64,000 nt of DNA, from positions 62,001-126,000 of the forward strand of contig NZ_JAECMT010000002.1 of NCBI RefSeq assembly GCF_016019935.1. The letters run 5' to 3'. This DNA is from Paenibacillus sp. GSMTC-2017 (GTDB lineage Bacteria > Bacillota > Bacilli > Paenibacillales > Paenibacillaceae). Below the pieces are notes generated by a model that was given only the letters and a program-made list of their open reading frames with translations, had not been told where the DNA came from and searched no databases. How positions within the stretch are numbered: position 1 is the stretch's first letter; each line of letters begins with the position of its first letter. The position numbers and the translations under genes were made by a program. Shown piece by piece: positions 33,051 to 41,271 of this stretch.

Positions 33051-33668
33051 TTATACTGATTCATTCAAGTTGTTCTTCATTAACTTCGCAATACTAAGAG
33101 CATCCTCACTTTGTAATTGCTCAAGATTATCCACGACTCTTTTTCGCCTTTCTTCAGAATGATTTTGACTTAGCTTCCATTTGCCTTCCATTCTAGTAAT
33201 GGATAATTTGAATGCTACGATCCCTTTCGATAAACCTTCTATAAAAGTTTGATTAGTTTCATCAAATTTATATGAACTACTTTTTCTTTCATATTTTGCT
33301 ACTAGTTTTTCAAGTGTGCTAATAACTTCCTTCTGATCTTCGATTATTTCAATATATCCATAAACATGAACAGCTACATAGTTCCAAGTAGGAACAGGCA
33401 AAGTCGATTCATACCATGATGACGAAATATAAGTATGAGGACCAGGGAATATGATTAGAACTTCTTGCCCCACTATATCTATCCATTGTGAGTTAGGTCT
33501 TGCAAAATGACTGTATAAACATCCTTCATTCCGATTTAACAGAAAAGGAAGGTGAGATGCAGTTGGAGTATTATTCTCAGCTGAAACTATAATGCCAAAA
33601 CTATTACGATCAATAAAGTCATAAATTGTCGTTTGATCTTCAACAAGAAAATGTTTTGGAATATACAG
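33051..33668 (-). CDS. paiB: PaiB-like FMN-binding protein with apparent CTG start
   Basis: The uninterrupted frame from 33668 gives 205 residues and matches Bacillus PaiB end to end (YIPKHFLVEDQTTIYDF, GPHTYISSSWYES and PTWNYVAVHVYG). PaiB is a putative negative regulator of sporulation and degradative enzymes. A start at the only standard codon (33473) would remove a third of the protein. The codon where PaiB has its ATG (MYIPK) is CTG here, 9 bases after AAAGGA. Either CTG starts translation poorly or the gene is silenced by a point change. Confidence 0.85.
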   Translation of the reverse strand: MYIPKHFLVEDQTTIYDFIDRNSFGIIVSAENNTPTASHLPFLLNRNEGCLYSHFARPNSQWIDIVGQEVLIIFPGPHTYISSSWYESTLPVPTWNYVAVHVYGYIEIIEDQKEVISTLEKLVAKYERKSSSYKFDETNQTFIEGLSKGIVAFKLSITRMEGKWKLSQNHSEERRKRVVDNLEQLQSEDALSIAKLMKNNLNESV

Positions 33669-33698
33669 TAGCCTCAGTCCTTTCTCTTCTGATAGAAT

Positions 33699-33845
33699 TT
33701 AATGTTCGTTTCTGTTTTTTCTGACTTCTTCAATTAGCACATCAAGTTTTTCTAAAATCTTTTGGTCGTTTTTGGCTTTCACCTTCAACTGTACTTCAAT
33801 CATTGAAATAACTATTATAATTATTATCAATAAGATAACGACCAT
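33699..33845 (-). CDS. Microprotein: membrane helix plus charged helix
   Basis: An unmarked 48-residue frame from ATG at 33845, 4 bases after GAGGTGG. It reads MVVILLIIIIIVISMIEVQL, then a charged helix (KNDQKILEKLDVLIEEV). The architecture matches the 46-residue ORF at 27847. It sits 30 bp upstream of paiB and follows a DinB gene. Function unknown; a membrane-tethered coiled coil is likely. Confidence 0.55.
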   Translation of the reverse strand: MVVILLIIIIIVISMIEVQLKVKAKNDQKILEKLDVLIEEVRKNRNEH

Positions 33846-33855
33846 TTCCCACCTC

Positions 33856-34332
33856 TTAATTTATAGTTTTCAAATACTTCAATATTTGTTTTTTGTGGTG
33901 TTTGTCATGAGAGATAAATGCTCTTAAATAACTCCGAATTGTAAATTTCTTTTTATCCCCATCTTTGTACTCTTTGATGTACTCCTCTTCTTCTAACCCG
34001 CTTGTAGCATTAATAATTTTAGTTCTATATTCAATAAATTGATCATTTAAAGACACAACTGTTTGTGTTGTCGCATAAGCCCGTGCGTTTTCATTAAATT
34101 CGTTAAAATTGAGATGTCTTGAAGTAAGTGGCGACCCATTTTTAATTGGTTCAATTGCTTCATCATAAAAATATTTATCCCATAACATCAGATGGCTTAA
34201 AATATCCTTTAGTGTCCATTTACCTTCAGCTATTGGAATATTCCAATGCTCTTCTTTTATACTTTTTAACTCCACTACAAACGTAATGTAGGTGTTAAAC
34301 TCTTCTACCATCTCTATTGCTGTCTTAGCCAT
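33856..34332 (-). CDS. DinB-family (ClbS/DfsB-like) protein
   Basis: 158 residues of the DinB_2 group: MAKTAIEMVEEFNTYI, GKWTLKDILSHLMLWDKYF and the C-terminal ISHDKHHKKQI with metal histidines. ClbS/DfsB proteins can protect from colibactin-like toxins, but many are uncharacterised. ATG at 34332 follows AAAAGGAG. An ATG 21 codons upstream lacks a site. Substrate unknown. Confidence 0.8.
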   Translation of the reverse strand: MAKTAIEMVEEFNTYITFVVELKSIKEEHWNIPIAEGKWTLKDILSHLMLWDKYFYDEAIEPIKNGSPLTSRHLNFNEFNENARAYATTQTVVSLNDQFIEYRTKIINATSGLEEEEYIKEYKDGDKKKFTIRSYLRAFISHDKHHKKQILKYLKTIN

Positions 34333-34404
34333 AACAAGTACTCCTTTTATGATAAAAATGATCGTTCTCTCTATTCCTCTACAATTATTTACCAATATAT
34401 AAAT

Positions 34405-34749
34405 TTAATCAGTTACCGCTATTCGATCACCTAAAGTCGTAGGTTGTGAAATTACCAGAAACTCTATTGACTCATCCGATTTATTAAATATTTGATGTGG
34501 TGTTTCCGGAGGAATCTCAATACCTTCAAAGGGGTTAAGTTCATATCGTTCCCCATTTAGCTCAATGGTTGCTTGTCCTATAAGTATGTAGAAAAACTGC
34601 CATGATATTTGATGGAAATGCTTTTCTTCATATGTTCCTGGAGGCATTTTTTCGTGAATAATGCTTAAATTATCTCGATTAAGAAAACGCCATCCATCAC
34701 AATTAAGACCCCACTTGTAGTGGGCGACTGATTCTTTATTTATCTTCAT
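34405..34749 (-). CDS. Cupin-domain protein
   Basis: 114 residues: NIIHEKMPPGTYEEKHFHQ (metal histidines), WQFFYILIGQATIELNG and GIEIPPETPHQIFNKSDES, the two conserved cupin motifs. A single-domain, metal-binding cupin. ATG at 34749 follows an AAGAGG site. It lies 24 bp downstream of a GNAT gene. Role unknown. Confidence 0.8.
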   Translation of the reverse strand: MKINKESVAHYKWGLNCDGWRFLNRDNLSIIHEKMPPGTYEEKHFHQISWQFFYILIGQATIELNGERYELNPFEGIEIPPETPHQIFNKSDESIEFLVISQPTTLGDRIAVTD

Positions 34750-34772
34750 AGAGAACCTCTTTTCTGTAAAAA

Positions 34773-35225
34773 TTAAACGATTACATATTTCAATACTGGC
34801 AGCTTCATCTCACTATCAACTGTTGAATCTTTTAGACCTATTCTATGAGCACCTAATCGCAAATAAAATTGTTCAGCATTCGGATCACTTTTTATAACAA
34901 ATGAAATGATTTCAGTATGTTTCAATGTGCTCAGCAAATGGTTCCATAATAACTTACCTATCCCAGTTCCAATCGAATCTGGCTTAACAAAAAGCCAAAC
35001 TAATTCTGGTTCATCATTTGTTCTGAAATGGTAGTATCCTTTAATATTCCCCGCTACTTCATACACAAAAACTTGTTCATCTTCAATTTCTCGGTCCGTA
35101 ATCTTTAAATGTTCACGTGCAGCTTCTAAATAGTCAGCCTTATAATTCCAATGTGATTTTGAATCAAAAGCTAACTCACTTAAGAGTTCTGCTTCATAGG
35201 GCTTAGCTCTTCTGATCTTAATAAT
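34773..35225 (-). CDS. GNAT N-acetyltransferase with apparent ATT start
   Basis: The open frame extends 53 codons upstream of the only standard start (GTG at 35066), reading IKIRRAKPYEAELLSELAFD, then HWNYKADYLEAAREHLK. It then joins the GNAT core (VWLFVKPDSIGTGIGKLLW). The full 150 residues match a normal GNAT. At the expected start lies ATT ATT AAG, with AAAGGA 6 bases before. So an ATT start or a lost ATG is likely. A start at 35066 would remove beta strands the fold needs. Confidence 0.75.
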   Translation of the reverse strand: MIKIRRAKPYEAELLSELAFDSKSHWNYKADYLEAAREHLKITDREIEDEQVFVYEVAGNIKGYYHFRTNDEPELVWLFVKPDSIGTGIGKLLWNHLLSTLKHTEIISFVIKSDPNAEQFYLRLGAHRIGLKDSTVDSEMKLPVLKYVIV

Positions 35226-35273
35226 TGCTCTTCCTTTCGATTTAAAATATAGTAGTATATCGATATATCTATC

Positions 35274-35819
35274 TTACCCTTCCAACAGCTCGCCATCTTT
35301 TCCATAATACTTATAGTCATCAAATCTATGTCCGCCTATAGATTCTGGAAGCTCAATCCAAGTAACTTTAGCTATTTTCGGATTAAACGTTTGTTGTATT
35401 AGCTCCCCATTTACTCTTACTTCCATTTTAGCAATTTCATTTTTATCATTTGTTACAATCATCATTGATCTCTTCACTTTATCAGTCATATCAGGTAAGA
35501 AAGTACTAAATGATTCACCTCTTCTAACCTCAATAAAATGCCACTTATAATTCCCTTTTTTATTTCTTGTAAATTGAGCATAGCCGGGACTTTCGTCTAC
35601 TAATAATCCCACGACCCTTGAATCGTCTACATCATTTATAGCCAAAATTGAAATAGAGTCTTTTTCATAACCAGGAATAGAATGAATGGCTTTGATAATT
35701 GATTTTTCATCATTGCCGTAAAATGTTTTAGGGGTGTTAAAAATAAATACCGCAATGATAACTAATAAAAATATTCCACCTATTAAAACAACTTTGACTC
35801 TGTTTGAAATTTTCACCAC
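35274..35819 (-). CDS. Membrane-anchored protein of unknown function
   Basis: About 181 residues: one N-terminal anchor (VVLIGGIFLLVIIAVFIFN, about 10-28) followed by an extracellular domain (SIIKAIHSIPGYEKDSISI, then KWHFIEVRRGESFSTFL). The start is one of two adjacent GTGs after AAGGAG. No family recognised. It follows a metallophosphoesterase remnant on the upstream side. Confidence 0.55.
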   Translation of the reverse strand: MVKISNRVKVVLIGGIFLLVIIAVFIFNTPKTFYGNDEKSIIKAIHSIPGYEKDSISILAINDVDDSRVVGLLVDESPGYAQFTRNKKGNYKWHFIEVRRGESFSTFLPDMTDKVKRSMMIVTNDKNEIAKMEVRVNGELIQQTFNPKIAKVTWIELPESIGGHRFDDYKYYGKDGELLEG

Positions 35820-35853
35820 ACTCCTTAGTAAGTTAATTGTGCATTTATATCAT

Positions 35854-36021
35854 TTAATATATTTTCTCAACTGTGTTATACAGCAACGTTTCTTTTTCTA
35901 CTATTTTAATATCACTGTGAAAATGCCCGACATACCACTGTTTAAATTGCAGATTGCTCTTAATGTTTTCGAAATAATCACTTAATTCATCTGGCACGAT
36001 GTTCGTTTTTCGCAAGCTTTC
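35854..36021 (-). pseudogene. Metallophosphoesterase C-terminal remnant
   Basis: A 55-codon frame reads VPDELSDYFENIKSNLQFKQ, then WYVGHFHSDIKI (the G-H-x-H motif) and LLYNTVEKIY. This is the end of a calcineurin-like phosphoesterase. The catalytic first part is missing and a TAA bounds the frame at 36022-36024. It joins the region right after the DUF5071 gene stop, consistent with a deletion. Confidence 0.6.
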
Positions 36022-36042
36022 TTATACCTTTGTCAATTGTCT

Positions 36043-37143
36043 TTATCGTTTTGTTTCATAGCTAATAATTAGTTTCAATATTTTTTTAGCAACTATATGA
36101 CTTTCTACATCCATTTCACCTGTAGTTGGATGATTAGCTATTTCAGATATTTCTTTTTTAAGTTCCAACATATAATTTATTGGCATTTCAAGCACTAAAT
36201 AATGCAGGCAATAAACTTTCCATTCTTCATCATCGGTAGCTAAAACACTTTTAATATGAGGTATTATTTCCTCAGGTAATTTTAGAAGTACTTTAGAAAC
36301 ATGACTCGCAATTGGCCAGTTTATGTCTTGAAGCCAAACTATGAGATGAGGAATTAGTGGAATAAGATCGTATCTATGTAATTTGTTGAGATTTTCAACT
36401 CGTACATTATCACTTTTGTGTCTAGGTAAAATGATGTTCTGTTTATCCCAGCTTATTAAATCACTACTTTTCCAAAGATCACTATCATAATAATCGATGC
36501 ACAAAGAGTTTCCTGCTTGTCTAAAATTTCTAGTGAATTTTTGTCGTGCATAAAAATCAATATGCGCATGATTATGATATCCAGTAGATTTTAGATATGA
36601 TTCCTTACCATCTTCACTGACAGATAACGCATCCGTTGATAAACTTTTAAATACACTACTGCTACCTATCAGTAATAATGTTTCAACATGTTCATTAATA
36701 TCTAAAACGTCTTTATTCTCACGATAGTTATACTGGAAAGAAAATCGTTCCAATTTATTGTCCTTTTGAATTACGATTTCAATTTTCTTTTTGCTACATC
36801 TTTTACAATTACCTCTGATTTGTTTCCACTCATGTTTTTTTAATTGAATGGAATGGTGCATCATGACTAGATCGAAGGAATTGGAATTGTCAGACCAACC
36901 TGTTCTTAAGTAATCCGTCAAGTTATTCTTTTTTGATTCGATATAAATGATATAGTTAGTCATATTACCTAAACACTCGAATAAAGATGCTAAGTTAATT
37001 AAACTTAGTTCGTCTCCAAAGATGACATGGCTCTTCTCTTGATCTCGAACAACGTATAGTTTTGAAAAATCTAAAATTGGCATTAGGATATGATACTCTT
37101 TCTTCCCTATCGAAACTGTTGTACTATCAAATGTTATTTTCAT
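36043..37143 (-). CDS. Large protein with C-terminal DUF5071-like domain
   Basis: 366 residues with no membrane segments. The N-terminal half (about 1-240) has no recognised family. It has a lone zinc-like pair (GNCKRCSKKKIE) in the middle. The C-terminal part (about 250-360) reads YDLIPLIPHLIVWLQDINWP and DDEEWKVYCLHYLVLE, typical of DUF5071, a helical domain found in immunity-like proteins. A role in toxin immunity is inferred. ATG at 37143 follows AAAGGAAG. The Imm-like gene 37156 ends 12 bp upstream, so both are likely one operon. Confidence 0.6.
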   Translation of the reverse strand: MKITFDSTTVSIGKKEYHILMPILDFSKLYVVRDQEKSHVIFGDELSLINLASLFECLGNMTNYIIYIESKKNNLTDYLRTGWSDNSNSFDLVMMHHSIQLKKHEWKQIRGNCKRCSKKKIEIVIQKDNKLERFSFQYNYRENKDVLDINEHVETLLLIGSSSVFKSLSTDALSVSEDGKESYLKSTGYHNHAHIDFYARQKFTRNFRQAGNSLCIDYYDSDLWKSSDLISWDKQNIILPRHKSDNVRVENLNKLHRYDLIPLIPHLIVWLQDINWPIASHVSKVLLKLPEEIIPHIKSVLATDDEEWKVYCLHYLVLEMPINYMLELKKEISEIANHPTTGEMDVESHIVAKKILKLIISYETKR

Positions 37144-37155
37144 CTAAACTTCCTT

Positions 37156-37671
37156 TCAAGATATTTTATATTCATATTCACCAGTAATTATTAATTTCTT
37201 ATTCTCAAAATCATGTAGTAATCTTAATGCTTCAGAACAGATCTTTTGTCGTTGAATATCATCCAAATGGACCAAGTTCATGGTAACTGAATCTGTCTCC
37301 ACACTACATAAATAAATGAGAGCCATCGCTTTTAAAAAGTCGTATCCTTTGCAATAGTCGTCATAAAGAGCTTCCATAACTCCGCTGCATTCTTTTATAC
37401 TTGTTATTTGTGTCAAAGAGGTCAATAAAGAGATTAATCTCTCTTGTTCAAATCGTTCCAGCTTAATAACATTTCTAATTTGCTTCTTTGTTTCGTCGAA
37501 TGCATACTTATTGCTATAATCTCTTGATATGAAATCTAAGTATTCTTTACTTCCAAAGTAATTTTCTAGCTCTTCATGTTCATAAATCCATAACTCAAAT
37601 TGTTTTAAATTTAAATTATTTCTTTGAAAATTGTATAAATAACGTTGTGCTGATACTAAATCTAATTTCAT
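37156..37671 (-). CDS. Putative immunity-type protein
   Basis: 171 residues, acidic helical protein with EELENYFGSKEYLDFISRDYSNK, similar in style to small immunity proteins of polymorphic toxin systems. Family not certain. ATG at 37671 follows AAAGAGGTG; 20 upstream codons from another ATG have no site. It precedes DUF5071 gene 36043 by 12 bp and follows a broken gene at 37822. Confidence 0.55.
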   Translation of the reverse strand: MKLDLVSAQRYLYNFQRNNLNLKQFELWIYEHEELENYFGSKEYLDFISRDYSNKYAFDETKKQIRNVIKLERFEQERLISLLTSLTQITSIKECSGVMEALYDDYCKGYDFLKAMALIYLCSVETDSVTMNLVHLDDIQRQKICSEALRLLHDFENKKLIITGEYEYKIS

Positions 37672-37821
37672 TAATATCCTCACCTCTTTAGCTTTTCGAA
37701 AATGAAAAAATTTGTAGCATATGCCCATCATATTACTAGTTTTTACAAATAAATTTCTACTCTAATAGGATAATTTCCGTTAGCATCTCTTAGATAGTCG
37801 TTGCTTGTAATCTATTCTTAC

Positions 37822-38255
37822 TTAATTGAAAACTATTTCGTAAATCCTATTGTCATTCCACCACTTAATCCACGTATCAAAAGCTACAGCAATTACATCA
37901 TCATAATACTTAACGATTCTCGTTAATGAAGCTTCTATCACTGGTAGGTTAAGGCTATCCCAAACTACATAATAGTTATCATCGAAATCGATATATTGAA
38001 TACGAAGTAATTCATCTAAATATGAAACTTCAAACTTATATTTATCACATTTTAATCCACTTTGCCCCTACTAGAAAACCCGAAAGCATCTTCCATTCTT
38101 CTACTGATCTCGATAGATTCATCTAGATTGTAAACTCGTGTTTCAGTACCAAGCGAACAAATACATTCATTGAATAAAACACCGTAATAAGATTCTACTT
38201 TTATCTTCCGTTTTAATTGTTCAATTCGAAATTTACGTTTTTCCTTTTCAGTCAC
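37822..38255 (-). pseudogene. Frameshifted gene of unrecognised immunity-like family
   Basis: The first frame (67 codons, MTEKEKRKFRIEQLKRKI to GFSSRGKVD) stops at 38052. The next frame continues in the same direction with GLKCDKYKFEVSYLDELLR, DDNYYVVWDSLNLP and FDTWIKWWNDNRIYEIVF, ending at 37822. The join is a one- or two-base shift near 38060. Both halves look coding. The family was not recognised; location beside other immunity-like genes suggests a similar role. Confidence 0.6.
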
Positions 38256-38514
38256 TTTTTATCATCCTATTCCATTAAAACACCTGAAGATCTTCTTAAA
38301 GTAGTTCAAATTTATTTTTCAAAAACTTATTTACGTCGTTAATTATCAAAGTGATTATTGTTTTAAGTTATTGAAGCCACTCGTTTCTTGAATGCACCAA
38401 ATCCCACATACTACCAAAATAATTATAATACTCTTATAAAAATATGGATATAGATGCCGAGCTAATCTTACTGTCGCGTGCCAAGCTTAACATTTAGATA
38501 TCTTTGCGACAAAA
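38256..38514 (-). other. Intergenic region with a start-less open frame
   Basis: A 43-codon minus-strand frame (HLYPYFYKSIIIILVVCGIW) ends near 38362 but has no start codon or ribosome binding site. It could be another gene remnant. Otherwise nothing is seen before the yfmM terminator. Confidence 0.3.
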
Positions 38515-38549
38515 CAAAAAGACCTACCCGCATCGATAACAGGTAGGCC
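38515..38549 (-). terminator. Intrinsic terminator of yfmM
   Basis: On the minus strand GGCCTACC pairs with GGTAGGTC and TTTTTG follows. It lies 12 bp after the yfmM stop. Confidence 0.85.
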
Positions 38550-38560
38550 ATTTACTACGA

Positions 38561-40117
38561 TTAGAATACTTTTGTTGTCCAAGACTCACAGTTCCACGTT
38601 TCCGTCACAACATCTGTGTAAAACTCAGGTTCGTGAGAGATAAGAAGAATGCTTCCTTTGTACGCTTTTAGTGCACGCTTAAGCTCGTCCTTCGCATCAA
38701 CATCCAAATGGTTTGTAGGCTCATCGAGTACGAGTAGGTTGGATTCACGGTTGATCAATTTACAAAGGCGAACTTTTGCTTTTTCTCCACCGCTTAGCAC
38801 CGTAATCTTACTTTCAATATGCTTCGTCGTTAGACCACATTTTGCAAGTGCAGCACGAACTTCAAATTGATTAAAGGATGGGAATTCGCCCCATACTTCT
38901 TCGATACACGTTTTGTTATTCGCTTCTTTCGTTTCTTGTACGAAATAACCGATTTGTAGATTTTCCCCACGCTCTACTATTCCAGATAGAGCTTGAATTT
39001 CTCCCAAGATGCTACGTAACAAAGTCGTTTTACCGATACCATTCGCACCTACGAGAGCAATTTTTTGTCCACGTTCCATCTTAAGGTCAAGAGGTCTAGA
39101 AAGTGGCTCAGAATATCCAATAACAAGATCCTTCGCTTCGAAAATAAGTCTGCCAGCTGTTCTGCCTTCTTTAAAGTTGAACTGTGGCTTCGGCTTTTCC
39201 TTAGCAAGCTCGATAACTTCCATCTTATCAAGCTTCTTCTGACGCGACATCGCCATGTTACGAGTTGCAACACTTGCTTTGTTACGTGCTACGAAATCTT
39301 TAAGGTCCGAAATTTCTTGTTGCTGACGTTTAAAAGCAGATTCAAGTTGCTGTTTTTTCATCTCATGTACTTGTAGGAAATGATTGTAGTCCCCTACGTA
39401 ACGTGAAAGCTCCTGATTTTCCATATGGTAAATCAAGTTGATTACACTATTTAAGAAAGGAATATCATGTGAGATAAGAATAAATGCATTTTCATACTCT
39501 TGCAAATAACGTCTCAGCCATTCAATATGCACTTCGTCCAAATAGTTTGTCGGCTCATCCAGTAGAAGAACATCTGGTTTTTCTAGAAGAAGCTTTGCAA
39601 GCAATACTTTCGTACGTTGCCCACCACTCAAATCGTTAACGTCTTTATCAAGACCAACATCCGTTAGTCCTAGACCACGAGCAGTTTCTTCGATTTTTGC
39701 ATCGATTAAATAAAAATCTTGGTTTGTAAGCGTATCTTGAATCGTGCCGACATCCTCAAGCATTTTTTCAAGTTCTTCTGGAGTAACTTCGCCCATACGG
39801 CCGTACATGTCATTCATTTCTTGTTCCATATCGAACAAGTATTTGAACGCACCTTTCAAGACGTCGCGGATCGTCATTCCTTTGCTAAGCACTGCATGCT
39901 GATCCAAATAACCAACGCGCATACGCTTTGACCATTCAACTTTACCGTCATCCGGTTGTAATTTTCCTGTAATAATGTTCATGAAGGTAGATTTACCTTC
40001 ACCATTTGCACCAATTAGTCCGATATGCTCACCTTTCAGCAAGCGGAAGGATACGTCGTTGAAGATGGCGCGATCTCCAAAGCCGTGACTTAGACGTTCT
40101 ACATTTAATATGCTCAT
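38561..40117 (-). CDS. yfmM: ABC-F family ATPase YfmM
   Basis: 518 residues with two ATP-binding cassettes and no membrane domain, matching B. subtilis YfmM closely (MSILNVERLSHGFGDRAIFN, WNCESWTTKVF at the end). Walker A is GANGEGKST and later GANGIGKTT, signature LSGGQ and LSGGEKAKVRL, and Walker B LLLDEPTNYLD and LVLDEPTNHLD. ABC-F proteins act on the ribosome, resolving stalls or giving antibiotic protection; YfmM is linked to ribosome rescue at polyproline-like stalls. ATG at 40117. It is monocistronic. Confidence 0.93.
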   Translation of the reverse strand: MSILNVERLSHGFGDRAIFNDVSFRLLKGEHIGLIGANGEGKSTFMNIITGKLQPDDGKVEWSKRMRVGYLDQHAVLSKGMTIRDVLKGAFKYLFDMEQEMNDMYGRMGEVTPEELEKMLEDVGTIQDTLTNQDFYLIDAKIEETARGLGLTDVGLDKDVNDLSGGQRTKVLLAKLLLEKPDVLLLDEPTNYLDEVHIEWLRRYLQEYENAFILISHDIPFLNSVINLIYHMENQELSRYVGDYNHFLQVHEMKKQQLESAFKRQQQEISDLKDFVARNKASVATRNMAMSRQKKLDKMEVIELAKEKPKPQFNFKEGRTAGRLIFEAKDLVIGYSEPLSRPLDLKMERGQKIALVGANGIGKTTLLRSILGEIQALSGIVERGENLQIGYFVQETKEANNKTCIEEVWGEFPSFNQFEVRAALAKCGLTTKHIESKITVLSGGEKAKVRLCKLINRESNLLVLDEPTNHLDVDAKDELKRALKAYKGSILLISHEPEFYTDVVTETWNCESWTTKVF

Positions 40118-40226
40118 TTATAGACACCTTTTCTGTTAGAGTTGATACTTGCTATATTATAAGCGTTTTGGTGTGTTCAACTCAACACGAAATTAGCAAA
40201 AATGTCGAAAACATGCGAAGAAACAT

Positions 40227-41027
40227 CTATTTTCGATAACCTTCTTTATTCTTAACTCTACCAAGGAAATGTGTCATTAATACAGGTAACGATATAAGTA
40301 TCGGTGGGTCATCTAGTTGTGGGAGATGAAGGATAACCTCTTGTGGCGGAACTGGTTCGTAAGCTTGTACGATAACTGGCAGTCTCGAACGTGTGCGCAA
40401 AGTCATCTGTGGTAAAAGCATGTCAATTGCTCCCGTTCCCCATGAGATCGTTGTCGCCATCAAAAAGTAGATGCCAGGTTTAACATTCGGTAGCTCGAAC
40501 TCGCCTAGTGATGATTGCAATGTGCCATAAATCGGAAATCCTTCAGGAATAGGTTTTTCAAATAAACCGATCAATATAACACCGTTAAAATCGTGTTCTG
40601 TTGTAATCGTTCCGCGAACGGAAGCATTTTGCGGAAATGCAAATGTAGAAGTTTGCCAATTATCTAACTGTTTTAACGATTCCAAATGAAGATTGGCTTG
40701 TTCGCCTGAATTTCGGAAATGTGCAGGTGTCATTCCTACTCGCTCTGTAAACCTCGTCGTAAACGTTCCTAAACTCTGTTGACCAATTTCCAAACTTATA
40801 TCACGCACACTTAAGTGTGTCCGCAAAAGTAGATCCTTTGCTCTTTGCAGCCTCATGGATGAAACATAATACAGTGGTGAGATACCCATACGTTCCTTAA
40901 ATAATCGTGCAAAGTGATATGGACTATAGGCAACATGGCTAGCTAATTGATCTAAAGTTAGTGGATCATATAAATTCCGCTGTATAAATGCAATTGCTTC
41001 ATCTATTTCAGTTTTCACTGTGGACAA
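40227..41027 (-). CDS. AraC-family regulator with N-terminal HTH
   Basis: 266 residues with the AraC DNA-binding domain at the N-terminus (about 8-105): LTLDQLASHVAYSPYHFARLFKE and the second helix-turn-helix VRDISLEIGQQSLGTFTTRF. A C-terminal domain of unknown fold (110-260) probably senses a small ligand. TTG at 41027 follows GGGAGGTG. It is divergent from the ABC exporter at 41272, which may be its target. Confidence 0.85.
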   Translation of the reverse strand: MSTVKTEIDEAIAFIQRNLYDPLTLDQLASHVAYSPYHFARLFKERMGISPLYYVSSMRLQRAKDLLLRTHLSVRDISLEIGQQSLGTFTTRFTERVGMTPAHFRNSGEQANLHLESLKQLDNWQTSTFAFPQNASVRGTITTEHDFNGVILIGLFEKPIPEGFPIYGTLQSSLGEFELPNVKPGIYFLMATTISWGTGAIDMLLPQMTLRTRSRLPVIVQAYEPVPPQEVILHLPQLDDPPILISLPVLMTHFLGRVKNKEGYRK

Positions 41028-41125
41028 CCATTACACCTCCCTCACCTGGTAAAAGAAGTAAATGAAACAGTTGTATTCTATCATCCTCTACCACGATCTG
41101 TCCAATTTAATACAGCCTTTAGAAA

Positions 41126-41200
41126 TCGGTCCTTCGACCGAAATTAAATCAGCCTTACGATGTCGGTCTCTAGGTGGATAACAGTACAGTCCATCGACCG
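41126..41200. promoter_or_regulatory. Region with repeated CGGTC/GACCG inverted repeats
   Basis: A perfect hairpin (TCGGTC, CTTC loop, GACCGA) at 41126-41141 is followed by TCGGTC at 41163 and GACCG at 41196. This cluster lies between the AraC gene and the ABC exporter, where an operator is expected. Confidence 0.4.
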
Positions 41201-41271
41201 TATCTGGAAACTACTACAAGAGTTAGAATTGTTTTCATAAAGATTAACGCAACAGCGAGGAGTTGTAATTA

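Noticed and set aside
13205..38255. Integron or transposon explanation for the gene array
   Set aside because: No integrase, transposase, attC-like site or terminal repeat was found by eye, so no mobile element is claimed.
39049..39376. Several 70-100 residue frames inside yfmM on both strands
   Set aside because: They are out-of-frame shadows of a well-recognised ABC-F gene.
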